A stretch of 45,247 nucleotides of DNA from the NCBI GenBank assembly GCA_945877185.1, contig CAMCRD010000005.1:1-45247 (forward strand). The letters run 5' to 3'. The notes beneath the pieces are model-generated. The model worked only from the letters and a program-made list of their open reading frames with translations. It was not told the DNA's origin and did no database searches. The DNA is from Candidatus Finniella inopinata (GTDB lineage: Bacteria; Pseudomonadota; Alphaproteobacteria; Paracaedibacterales; VGCI01). Below, one piece after another: positions 1 through 7,682 of this stretch. The translations under genes and the position numbers were made by a program. Each line of letters opens with the position of its first letter. Position 1 is the first letter of the stretch.

Positions 1-140
1 TCACCGCAAACAAGGAGTGAATCTGTGATGCTGGGTCTTAATCATAAGGCTTTAAAGAGGCTTGAGCCGTATGACGCGAAAGTGTCAAGTCCGGTTCTTA
101 GGGGACGGAGAAGGTGGAGACATCTTCTCTGTTACCCGAC
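1..140 (+). mobile_element. 3' end of a group II intron (domains V and VI)
   Basis: Positions 64-97 form a canonical 34-nt domain V. The outer stem is GAGCCG/CGGTTC, there is an internal bulge, and the inner stem GACGC/GTGTC is closed by a GAAA tetraloop. About 10 nt later a domain VI-like hairpin follows (AGAAGGTG, GAGA loop, CATCTTCT). The sequence then ends in an AY-type 3' terminus (CCCGAC, to about 140). The intron 5' part and its reverse transcriptase lie off the left edge. The 3' exon begins with one arm of the dispersed GTCATTGCGAG palindrome. Confidence 0.8.
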
Positions 141-146
141 TAAATA

Positions 147-183
147 CATAGATTGCCACGTCGCTTCGCTCCTCGCAATGACT
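147..183. repeat. Single arm of the GTCATTGCGAG palindromic repeat
   Basis: This stretch matches, with one or two changes, the right arms of the paired elements at 20295-20331 and 27373-27408. Here only one arm is present, immediately after the group II intron end. The intron may have inserted into the palindrome and separated its two halves. That is inference; the other half would be on another contig. Confidence 0.7.
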
Positions 184-203
184 GAATATGGCAAAATCAT
201 ACC

Positions 204-626
204 CTACCCCTCGTCTTCCCCGACTTCTCGACGCCCTTGTTTCAGACGACTGCGGTGGGTTTTGGCTGCCAAACGCGTTTCTTTGGAGGCGCGGGTGGGC
301 TTGGTGGGAACGCGCTTTATGGGAGGGATGGTTGCGCGCAAGATCAGTTCTGCCAGGCGGCGGCGGGCATCTTGGCGATTTTGGTCCTGGCTGCGATAGC
401 GTTGGGCCGTGATAATCAGCACGCCCTCTTTGGTGAGGCGGCTCCGTATCATAATCAACAATCGTGCCCGCACATCTTCGGGCAAGGAAGGCGAGTGGAG
501 AACGTCAAAGCGCAGTTGCACGGCCGTTGAGACCTTATTGACATTCTGTCCCCCCGGCCCACTGGCGCGAATAAAAGATTCGCTGATTTCGCACTCATCG
601 ATGAAAAGCGTTTGTGTGACTTGCAT
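204..626 (-). CDS. arfB: Alternative ribosome-rescue factor ArfB (peptidyl-tRNA hydrolase)
   Basis: This is a release-factor-like protein that hydrolyses peptidyl-tRNA on stalled ribosomes without a stop codon in the A site. The GGQ catalytic motif lies at residues 25-27 (SGPGGQNVNK). The C-terminal tail is rich in Arg and Lys, as expected for the part that enters the empty mRNA channel. I chose the internal ATG at 626, which gives 140 aa, the usual ArfB/YaeJ length; the frame is open to 659. It is transcribed divergently from the TerC-family gene. No upstream regulatory signal is evident. Confidence 0.9.
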   Translation of the reverse strand: MQVTQTLFIDECEISESFIRASGPGGQNVNKVSTAVQLRFDVLHSPSLPEDVRARLLIMIRSRLTKEGVLIITAQRYRSQDQNRQDARRRLAELILRATIPPIKRVPTKPTRASKETRLAAKTHRSRLKQGRREVGEDEG

Positions 627-701
627 ATATTTAAGCCTCTGGTTCTTCCCTAAAATCAAGTCTATGATAATTTTATTAATAGTATATTGAAAAGGATTAC
701 C

Positions 702-1622
702 ATGGAAGCGACACCTTTTTTTTGGATTATTTTCAATGTTCTTGTGATGGGCATGTTATGGCTTGATTTAAGGGTGTTTCATCGGGAAGCCCACGTTGTT
801 GCCTCTCGCGAAGCCTTAAAATGGTCATTGGTGTGGGTCCTGATGGCCCTGGTGTTTGCCACATCCCTCTATTTCTTTATGGGCCACGAAAAGGGCTTAG
901 AGTTTTTGGCGGGGTATGTTGTTGAAAAATCTTTAAGTATTGACAATATTTTTGTCTTTTCCGTTATTTTTCAATCCCTTTCTATCCCCCTTAAATACCA
1001 GCACCGTGTTTTGTTTTGGGGTATCTTTGGCGCCCTTGTTTTCCGAGGATTGATGATTTGGTTTGGCCTTGAGCTCATTGGCCACTTCCATGTGATCCTT
1101 TATCTCTTAGGGGCATTTTTAATTTTTACCGGCCTTAAAATATTTTGGATCGCTGAAAAGCCCCTGAACCTTGAAACGCACCCCATCATTCTTTTCTTAC
1201 GACGCTTTGTGCCCTTAACGACCACAATAGAGGGGCAGCAATTATGGGTTTGGAAAAAAGGTTGGCAGGCGACGCCCTTGTTCGTGGCTTTGGTGCTCAT
1301 TGAATGTTCGGATATTCTCTTTGCTGTTGATTCTATCCCGGCGATTTTTGCCATAACCCTTGATCCTTTTATCGTCTATACCTCGAATGTTTTTGCCATT
1401 TTGGGGTTGCGCTCCCTTTATTTTTTGTTGGCGAATGCATTGACGCGGTTTATTTACTTAAAATCAGCTATTTCTATCCTTCTTTGCTTTGTGGGCATCA
1501 AAATGGTGATGATGGATATTTATAAAATTCCAACGGAATGGTCATTGCTCATTATTTTGTTGATTCTGGGAGGGGGTATTTTGCTCTCGTACCGTCAGGG
1601 AGGGCAAAATTGCCACAAATAG
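702..1622 (+). CDS. TerC/Alx-family integral membrane protein
   Basis: This polytopic inner-membrane protein of about 306 aa belongs to the TerC/Alx family, linked in characterised members to manganese export and metal or pH stress. Hydrophobic helices cover most of the length. Conserved acidic stretches include VEKSLSIDNIFVF near the start and ECSDILFAVDSIPAIFA in the second half; in this family they form the metal-binding core. The ATG at 702 has an AAAAGG ribosome site 6-11 bases upstream and is preferred over the TTG at 687. The 3' end overlaps the start of the kinase gene by 13 bases, suggesting translational coupling. The exact substrate is not readable from sequence. Confidence 0.88.
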   Translation: MEATPFFWIIFNVLVMGMLWLDLRVFHREAHVVASREALKWSLVWVLMALVFATSLYFFMGHEKGLEFLAGYVVEKSLSIDNIFVFSVIFQSLSIPLKYQHRVLFWGIFGALVFRGLMIWFGLELIGHFHVILYLLGAFLIFTGLKIFWIAEKPLNLETHPIILFLRRFVPLTTTIEGQQLWVWKKGWQATPLFVALVLIECSDILFAVDSIPAIFAITLDPFIVYTSNVFAILGLRSLYFLLANALTRFIYLKSAISILLCFVGIKMVMMDIYKIPTEWSLLIILLILGGGILLSYRQGGQNCHK

Positions 1623-3964
1623 GGTCACTTGTTGTTATTTTAGGAACCATCATTTGGTGTGGGGCTTTCAGTTATCTGAGCGCCCAAGCCACGGATACGC
1701 TAGAGTGGTTTAGCCTTGTTTTGATTGGTTTTGTCTCTATTGCAACCATGGCCTACTGGATTTATGCGAACAAACAGCAAAATATTTATAAGCAAAAATT
1801 AAAGCTGATCCATGCGGGCATATCAACCCTCACCCCTGCTATTGAAGCGGCTATTTTTGATGATTCAGGCAAATCCATTTGGACGACCCACCCCAATACG
1901 TATCCGAATCAAGAAGAGTTCTTACGCAAAATCTTGGGCCGTATTTCACCAACCCCTGAAGCCGCTTACCTCAAATCCATGATCGAAGACAGGGTGCGGG
2001 GAGAGATTTTGGTGAGCGGTGGCGGCAATGGGTTAGGCCAAGAACAGAAATGGTGGTTGATGGCTACGGCCCCCTTAGACATCGGAGGCTATTTCGGCCG
2101 TAAAGGCCTTATGGCGGCCCTTCGGGATATTACACCGCATTTTGCCACCCATAACCAGCTGAAGCATAGCTATGCGGCTCTCGAATCCTTTGTGGACAAA
2201 GCGCCCATTGCCATCGTTTATACCAACACGGATGGCTTGATCACCGGGGCGAACAATACCTTTTGTCGATGGCTTGGGTTACCACGAGAGGGGCTTTTGG
2301 GAACCGCGCTTCAAGAGTTTCTGGGCGAAGAATGGGCGACCAGCACCTCTATTATTCCCGTGCGCAGCCCTCATACGATTCCCTTTAAAATGCTGCCTCT
2401 TACGTCTGCAAAATCTCAACCCCTTCTTTTTTGTAAGGTCGATAGCCTTCTTGCCAGAGGGGCAGGGGGCGGCGTTTACAAACAAGCCTTTTCAGATGCG
2501 ACAATACCTGCGGTTATGATTGGGGAGGAAGGGCAAATTATTGACCATAATCCAGCCTTTACCTTAATGATTGGCGACGTTAAATCTGGTCAAGGTTTTT
2601 TTGAGATGATTCATCCGGCGATTCGATCGGAGACGACAACCAAATTCCGTCGGGCTTTTGAGCGAACCACCCCCCCAACACCCTTTGAAATTCGCTTTGA
2701 CGAAGACAAGATCCAAACCACCACCTATGTTTCCCATGTGTCGCAAGAAGACGACACCCCTGGTTTAATGCTTCAGTTTCTGGATATATCAGAGCAGAAA
2801 CGCTTAGAGCGTCAGTTCATTCAGTCTCAGAAAATGCAAGCTGTAGGCCAATTGGCAGGGGGTATTGCCCATGATTTCAACAATTTGTTAACAGCGATGA
2901 TTGGGTATTGTGATTTGCTTCTTCAGCGGTATTTGCCCAATGATCCAGCCTATACGGATGTGATGCAAATCAAACAAAATGCCAATCGGGCAGCAAACTT
3001 GGTGCGCCAATTGCTCGCGTTTTCCCGTCAACAAACATTACAGCCAAAAGTTGTCCACATTACGGATAATTTAGCAGATCTCTCCACCTTGTTGCGTCGA
3101 TTGATTGGTGCGGGAATTGAACTCAAAATGACCCACGGTCGTGATTTGTGGACTGTAAAGGTTGATGTCAGCCAACTTGAACAGGTGATTATCAATCTTG
3201 TGGTCAATGCCAGGGATGCCGTTACCAGCGGTGGCACGCTCACCATTCGTACCAGTAATTACCAATGCTTGAAGCAGCAGCGCATGGGCCATGACTTGGT
3301 TGCGAAGGGCGATTATGTAATGATTGAGGTCATTGATACAGGCCATGGCATTGCACCGGAGCATTTAGAACACATCTTTGAGCCGTTCTTTTCGACGAAG
3401 GAAGTGGGAGAAGGTACAGGCCTCGGACTTTCTACAGTTTATGGGATTGTGAAGCAAACCGGTGGGTTCGTTTTGGTGGATAGCGCGCCCAATGAAGGCA
3501 CGACTTTCAAAATTTTGTTGCCCCGTTTTGACGGAGAAGAAGAAGCCCTTACGCCCCATTTAGAAATGCCTTCGGGGGATTTGACGGGTGGAGGAACCAT
3601 TTTGCTGGTGGAAGATGAAGATGCGGTGCGCATGTTTAGCGCCCGAGCATTGCGGGAAAAGGGATATCGGGTAATCGAGGCGGATAGCGGCGAGTCAGCG
3701 CTGGATATTTTAAGCAACGGGGAACGCTTCGACCTTTTGGTCACGGATGTCGTGATGCCGAAAATGGACGGGCCGACGTTAAGTAAAAAGATTCGGGATC
3801 TCTACCCAGATACGAAGACCATCTTTATTTCTGGGTATACGGAAGACACCTTCCGCAAAAATCTGGACCATAATGCAAAAATCCATTTTCTTCCCAAACC
3901 ATTTACGCTAAAAGACCTAGCATTGAAAGTCAAAGAAGTGCTAACTGTAAGTCAAGAAATGTAA
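1610..3964 (+). CDS. cckA: CckA-like hybrid sensor histidine kinase
   Basis: The protein has about 784 aa. Two N-terminal membrane helices (about 5-25 and 35-53) are followed by PAS-like segments (about 190-400). The HisKA dimerisation helix carries the acceptor His at about 421 in [11 protein letters not shown]. The ATPase domain has its N box near 530 and DTGHGI near 576. A C-terminal receiver domain has the acceptor Asp at about 713 ([11 protein letters not shown]) and a conserved Lys at about 763. This architecture, next to recA, matches CckA, which in alphaproteobacteria phosphorylates CtrA and CpdR through ChpT. The start is inferred to be TTG at 1610, because AGGGAGGG ends 5 bases upstream; the ATG at 1538 lies deep inside the terC gene with no ribosome site. 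Confidence 0.87.
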   Translation: MPQIGSLVVILGTIIWCGAFSYLSAQATDTLEWFSLVLIGFVSIATMAYWIYANKQQNIYKQKLKLIHAGISTLTPAIEAAIFDDSGKSIWTTHPNTYPNQEEFLRKILGRISPTPEAAYLKSMIEDRVRGEILVSGGGNGLGQEQKWWLMATAPLDIGGYFGRKGLMAALRDITPHFATHNQLKHSYAALESFVDKAPIAIVYTNTDGLITGANNTFCRWLGLPREGLLGTALQEFLGEEWATSTSIIPVRSPHTIPFKMLPLTSAKSQPLLFCKVDSLLARGAGGGVYKQAFSDATIPAVMIGEEGQIIDHNPAFTLMIGDVKSGQGFFEMIHPAIRSETTTKFRRAFERTTPPTPFEIRFDEDKIQTTTYVSHVSQEDDTPGLMLQFLDISEQKRLERQFIQSQKMQAVGQLAGGIAHDFNNLLTAMIGYCDLLLQRYLPNDPAYTDVMQIKQNANRAANLVRQLLAFSRQQTLQPKVVHITDNLADLSTLLRRLIGAGIELKMTHGRDLWTVKVDVSQLEQVIINLVVNARDAVTSGGTLTIRTSNYQCLKQQRMGHDLVAKGDYVMIEVIDTGHGIAPEHLEHIFEPFFSTKEVGEGTGLGLSTVYGIVKQTGGFVLVDSAPNEGTTFKILLPRFDGEEEALTPHLEMPSGDLTGGGTILLVEDEDAVRMFSARALREKGYRVIEADSGESALDILSNGERFDLLVTDVVMPKMDGPTLSKKIRDLYPDTKTIFISGYTEDTFRKNLDHNAKIHFLPKPFTLKDLALKVKEVLTVSQEM

Positions 3965-4083
3965 CGATTCAGCTTATGGACAACTGCTGCGCTCCATCTG
4001 CGCTTCCGGTGCTCGCGTACGTTAAGTACGCTCCGCTCCGGTTCTCGATTCTGCTAGCATTTGCCTCATAATATGAATCGTTA
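3962..4083. repeat. Palindromic repeat, family B (upstream of recA)
   Basis: Terminal inverted repeats TAACGATTCA (3962-3971) and TGAATCGTTA (4074-4083) bound a GC-rich core. The core contains CCGGTGCTCGCGTACG and an inner palindrome CGTACGTTAAGTACG. The reverse complement is clearly similar to 17204-17319, sharing TTATGAGGCAAATGC, AGAACCGGAGCG, CACCGGAAGC and TCATAAGCTGA. It fills most of the recA leader region. Confidence 0.75.
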
Positions 4084-4118
4084 CCAGGGAATAACATAAA
4101 CGAAAAGGAGAATAACTG

Positions 4119-5174
4119 ATGTCGAACGACTTATCTCGTGGTGATAAAACCAAAGCCTTAGATGCCGCCTTATCACAAATTGAGCGCGCCTTTGGAAAGG
4201 GTTCCGTGATGCGCCTTGGCCAGCGGGAAAACGCTGTTGAGGTTGAAGTTGTCTCCTCCGGATCCTTGGGGCTTGATATCGCCCTTGGCATTGGGGGTTT
4301 ACCCAAAGGCCGGATCATTGAGGTTTATGGCCCTGAATCTTCAGGAAAAACAACGCTAACGCTTCACGTGGTTGCGGAGGCTCAAAAAGTAGGGGGCACG
4401 TGCGCCTTTATTGATGCGGAGCATGCCCTAGACCCCGGTTATGCAAAGAAATTGGGGGTTAACCTGGATGAGTTGTTGATCTCTCAGCCGGATACCGGCG
4501 AACAAGCTTTGGAAATTGCCGACACGCTGGTGCGCAGTGGGGCCATTGATGTGTTGGTCATCGACTCTGTGGCAGCTCTTGTTCCGAAAGCGGAATTAGA
4601 AGGAGATATGGGCGATTCGCACATGGGGCTGCAAGCACGCCTGATGAGTCAAGCATTGCGCAAACTTGCAGGATCTATCTCTAAGACGGGCTGTATGGTT
4701 ATCTTCATCAACCAAATTCGTCAAAAAATTGGCATTGTGTTTGGCAATCCAGAAACAACTACAGGTGGTAACGCTTTGAAGTTTTATGCGTCAATTCGCC
4801 TTGATATACGTCGTGTGGGCGCCATTAAAGATAAGGATGAAGTTACCGGCAACCAGACGCGCGTTAAAGTTGTCAAGAACAAGATGGCGCCGCCTTTCAA
4901 GGTTGTTGACTTTGATATTATGTATGGGGAAGGCATTTCCAAGACAGGGGAGCTTATTGACCTTGGCGTCCAAGCTGGTGTTGTTGACAAAGCGGGATCT
5001 TGGTATTCCTACGGCAGCCAACGCATCGGCCAAGGCCGGGAAGCCACACGCGCATTCCTCAAAGAAAACCCTGAAATGTTTGCTGAAATTGAAAAGGCTG
5101 TTCGGGCGAATACCGGTGTGGTCGCCGAAGCGATGATTGCTGGTCCTGAGACGATGATAGAGGATGCGGCTTAA
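4119..5174 (+). CDS. recA: Recombinase RecA
   Basis: This is the DNA-dependent ATPase that forms the strand-exchange filament and triggers LexA and UmuD self-cleavage. The protein has 351 aa with Walker A GPESSGKT at 71-78, Walker B-type [13 protein letters not shown], loop L1/L2 regions ([41 protein letters not shown]) and the usual C-terminal domain. The ATG is preceded by AAAAGGAGAA. No clear alphaproteobacterial SOS box (GTTC-N7-GTTC) was seen between the family B repeat and the start, so SOS control is not demonstrated. It looks intact. Confidence 0.98.
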   Translation: MSNDLSRGDKTKALDAALSQIERAFGKGSVMRLGQRENAVEVEVVSSGSLGLDIALGIGGLPKGRIIEVYGPESSGKTTLTLHVVAEAQKVGGTCAFIDAEHALDPGYAKKLGVNLDELLISQPDTGEQALEIADTLVRSGAIDVLVIDSVAALVPKAELEGDMGDSHMGLQARLMSQALRKLAGSISKTGCMVIFINQIRQKIGIVFGNPETTTGGNALKFYASIRLDIRRVGAIKDKDEVTGNQTRVKVVKNKMAPPFKVVDFDIMYGEGISKTGELIDLGVQAGVVDKAGSWYSYGSQRIGQGREATRAFLKENPEMFAEIEKAVRANTGVVAEAMIAGPETMIEDAA

Positions 5175-5182
5175 CAACTAGA

Positions 5183-5350
5183 GGGGTGTGAGTCTTAGAT
5201 AACATATCTTAAATGAGGTGTTTTTTCATACCCCAGAACGCCTCCCCCGCGGAGGCGGGGGTCGTTTACGCCTCCTCCACGAAAGTGGAGGAAAAGGTAA
5301 CGATTTATGCATCGCTACGCGCTGCGACGTGGATCCCCGCCTTCGCGGGG
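5183..5350. repeat. Cluster of hairpins downstream of recA
   Basis: Four inverted repeats lie in tandem. GGGGTGTGA at 5183 pairs with TCATACCCC at 5226-5234, one mismatch. CCCCCGC-GGAG-GCGGGGG spans 5244-5261. CCTCCAC-GAAA-GTGGAGG spans 5274-5291 and is a perfect stem with a GNRA loop. CCCCGC-CTTC-GCGGGG spans 5335-5350 and resembles the common dispersed GGATCCCCGCCTTCGCGGG repeat. They sit between recA and the convergent flavin reductase gene. Any of them could act in transcript ending, though none has a long T tract. Confidence 0.6.
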
Positions 5351-5449
5351 AAGGCGCGTGGTAAGTAGAAATGATTCCATAAATATGGTGTGTTATTTGT
5401 GTTTCGTACCCGCAGGCTGTCGTCCTTGGATTTAGAAAACCTTACAAGC

Positions 5450-5923
5450 TTAAGCCAAATTTCCTTGAAAGTAGACCAGGGGTTTTTTTCCTTCATCCGG
5501 CTCTTCCCAATGGATTTCTTCAACGTGATTAAGGAAAATAAGGTGATCACCGCCCCCATAGGTTTCTTCCCGGCGACAGTGGAGAATTCCTAAAGAGCTG
5601 GGAATCAAGGGGCATCCTGTTTTACTGGTTTCATAAACCAATCCATCCCATGGATAACTTAAGGAATGGGCAAAAGCTTTGCATAAATCTTGCTGAGCAG
5701 AGGACAAAATATGAATCGCACAATGGGGATTTTCAAAAAAAGCAGGAAAAACATGGCGCCGTTTGCCTAAGCAAAACAAAACCAAAGGGGGTTCTAGCGA
5801 AACGGAGGTGAGCGTATTGATGGTAACCCCAACTGGTTTTCCCTGATGTTGGGTTGTGATCACGGCAACGCCTGTTGTAAAGCGACCCATGACTTTTCGA
5901 AAGTCTTTTTCTGAAACACTCAT
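5450..5923 (-). CDS. Flavin reductase-like domain protein (HpaC/RutF type)
   Basis: This is a small FMN-binding split-barrel protein of about 157 aa. Members of the family reduce free flavin with NAD(P)H for a partner mono-oxygenase. Family hallmarks are FRKVMGRFTTGVAVITT at the N-terminus, GVTINTLTSVSLEPPLVLFCL in the flavin-binding core and GGGDHLIFLNHVEEI near the C-terminus. I chose the ATG at 5923 because it aligns with the family start; the frame is open to 5980 and no strong ribosome site decides between them. No partner oxygenase is encoded nearby, so the physiological substrate is unknown. Confidence 0.83.
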   Translation of the reverse strand: MSVSEKDFRKVMGRFTTGVAVITTQHQGKPVGVTINTLTSVSLEPPLVLFCLGKRRHVFPAFFENPHCAIHILSSAQQDLCKAFAHSLSYPWDGLVYETSKTGCPLIPSSLGILHCRREETYGGGDHLIFLNHVEEIHWEEPDEGKKPLVYFQGNLA

Positions 5924-6182
5924 TCGTATATCTTTATGTTGTAGAACCCTTAAAATAGACCTTAGCATTCCTGTGGCCATTTACGTCAAATGAAATGTTG
6001 GGGGTGATGCGTATTTCCCAACAGAAGTTTCGACAGACCAATCAACAAGTATGGCTTAAATTGCTTCATAGCTAATGTTTTACTCCACTGTAAGCTTCTT
6101 AGGCGTAAAAAAAGTAGTAAAATGAAAAGAAATTATATAAGATACAGAAATTAAAATCACAAGATATTTGAGGAATTTTCAA

Positions 6183-7682
6183 ATGTTACATAAAAATAAA
6201 GTTATTTTCTCTCTCTTATTTATTTTGTCTTTATTTTGCAACTATAAGGTTGCTTTTTCAATGGAAGTAGAGTCACCAGAGCCAACACTTAAAAGAAAGC
6301 GAGACACAAATAAAAGTTTAGTCCAAAGTGAACCGCCCCTTAAACAGGCTCGAAAAGAGGAAGTTTTACCAGATTTATCAGAAGAAATTTGGTTAGATTT
6401 ATTTAGCTATATTCCAGATAAGGAACGGATAGGTCTTTCTCTTGTCTGTAAAGGTTGGTTTTTTATAAATAATAAATGGCCATCTCTCCGAATTAAAGAT
6501 GCCTCTCTCAGCGAGGTAACTTTCTTGGATATCATTAATAGATTCACAAGTGTGAGAAGTTTAGAATTCAATCGTACTAGTATTCCAGGTGTCTCAGAAC
6601 ATCTGAGCTTGATGGCAAATCTGGAGAAATTAATTATAGGATGCGATCAAATTACAGATGCGTCTATAAGTAGCCTCGTGAATCTTACGTACTTAGAGGT
6701 AAATACGCCCTATGTGTATAATATTACAAATTCTAGTGTTAGTCAGTTTAAAAAATTGAAATGTTTAAAATTAAGTTCTAGTAGCATTGATGATACTGCT
6801 CTTAGAGAGCTCACAAATCTTCAAGTTTTGCGTGCGTCTGAGGTTGTAACAAATGAGTCTATTAGCGTACTGACAAATCTGCAAGAATTAGTACTCTATG
6901 ATAACAAAAATGTTACAGATGATTCTGTCAAGTTGCTAACCAATCTCACAACTTTGGACATTTCTGGGAACTTCATTCTCACAGATGATTCTGTCAGCCA
7001 GCTGACGAAACTAGAACAATTGTCCCTCGTGTGGTATAAGCACCGCCATGCGCAAACGAGCCCTCAAATCACAGATACTGGGCTTATTCAACTTAAAAAC
7101 CTCACCTACTTAGATTTGACGAGGAATAAGATCATCACCCATATATCTCTTAGAGAGCTTACAAACCTTATAGGGCTAAGGCTCTTCTTAAATAACGGAA
7201 TCACTGATGAATCTCTTAGTTGTCTTGTAAACCTACAAGATTTAGATTTGGGATTTTTTTCCGATGAAGAAAGTAATTCTATGATTACAGATAAATCGAT
7301 CGGTCAACTCACAAACCTTAGAACGTTAGGAATGTCAGGGAATCCCCCTATTACAGATGAATCTGTTAGCGCTTTGACAAATCTCACGGCGTTAACACTA
7401 AATGCAGTTGATGGGGTTACAGATCGATCCCTTCGAAAACTTACAAACCTTAGGAAATTGACTTTAGGGGCTTCCACAGCAGCAACAGATGAATCGATAA
7501 GCTTGCTTACAAACCTTACAAGTTTGAGGCTTGTTGCAAAAGATGGAGGAATGGGAATGGAAGCGATTACGGACAAGTCTGTTAGCACGCTTCCAAAACT
7601 CTCTTCTTTAGAACTATCTCGAGTCGCTACTGTTAGCCTGCTGAGATCTAATAGGTTGCAACCTACATCTTTTCCTCAATAG
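6183..7682 (+). CDS. Secreted F-box / leucine-rich-repeat protein, candidate host-directed effector
   Basis: The protein has 499 aa. Residues 1-26 look like a signal peptide (hydrophobic core LLFILSLF, AFS before the likely cut). Residues 36-58 are polar and basic, including KRKR. Residues 62-104 match an F-box: LPDLSEEIWLDLFSYI, then LSLVCKGW and WPSLRI. From about 110 to 490 run tandem leucine-rich repeats of roughly 22-26 aa with the refrain ITDxSxxxLTNLxxLxL, as in F-box/LRR proteins of eukaryotes. F-box domains bind Skp1 in SCF ubiquitin ligases and the repeats choose the substrate. Bacteria lack Skp1, so action inside a eukaryotic host is the natural inference. The ATG at 6183 has GAGGA 8 bases upstream. 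Base use is visibly more AT-rich than neighbouring genes, hinting at acquisition. The last 20 bases overlap the convergent RND pump gene. Confidence 0.85.
   Translation: MLHKNKVIFSLLFILSLFCNYKVAFSMEVESPEPTLKRKRDTNKSLVQSEPPLKQARKEEVLPDLSEEIWLDLFSYIPDKERIGLSLVCKGWFFINNKWPSLRIKDASLSEVTFLDIINRFTSVRSLEFNRTSIPGVSEHLSLMANLEKLIIGCDQITDASISSLVNLTYLEVNTPYVYNITNSSVSQFKKLKCLKLSSSSIDDTALRELTNLQVLRASEVVTNESISVLTNLQELVLYDNKNVTDDSVKLLTNLTTLDISGNFILTDDSVSQLTKLEQLSLVWYKHRHAQTSPQITDTGLIQLKNLTYLDLTRNKIITHISLRELTNLIGLRLFLNNGITDESLSCLVNLQDLDLGFFSDEESNSMITDKSIGQLTNLRTLGMSGNPPITDESVSALTNLTALTLNAVDGVTDRSLRKLTNLRKLTLGASTAATDESISLLTNLTSLRLVAKDGGMGMEAITDKSVSTLPKLSSLELSRVATVSLLRSNRLQPTSFPQ

Noticed and set aside
25-399. 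Open frame of 124 codons on the plus strand at the left end
   Set aside because: It runs through group II intron domains V/VI, a palindromic repeat and the antisense of arfB. No protein features.
4013-4118. SOS (LexA) box upstream of recA
   Set aside because: GTTC occurs once, but no second GTTC lies at the required 7-base spacing.
5305-5559. 84-codon minus-strand frame ending FPAKAGIHVAARSDA
   Set aside because: This is the typical translation of the dispersed CCCCGCCTTCGCGGGG repeat plus antisense of the flavin reductase gene.
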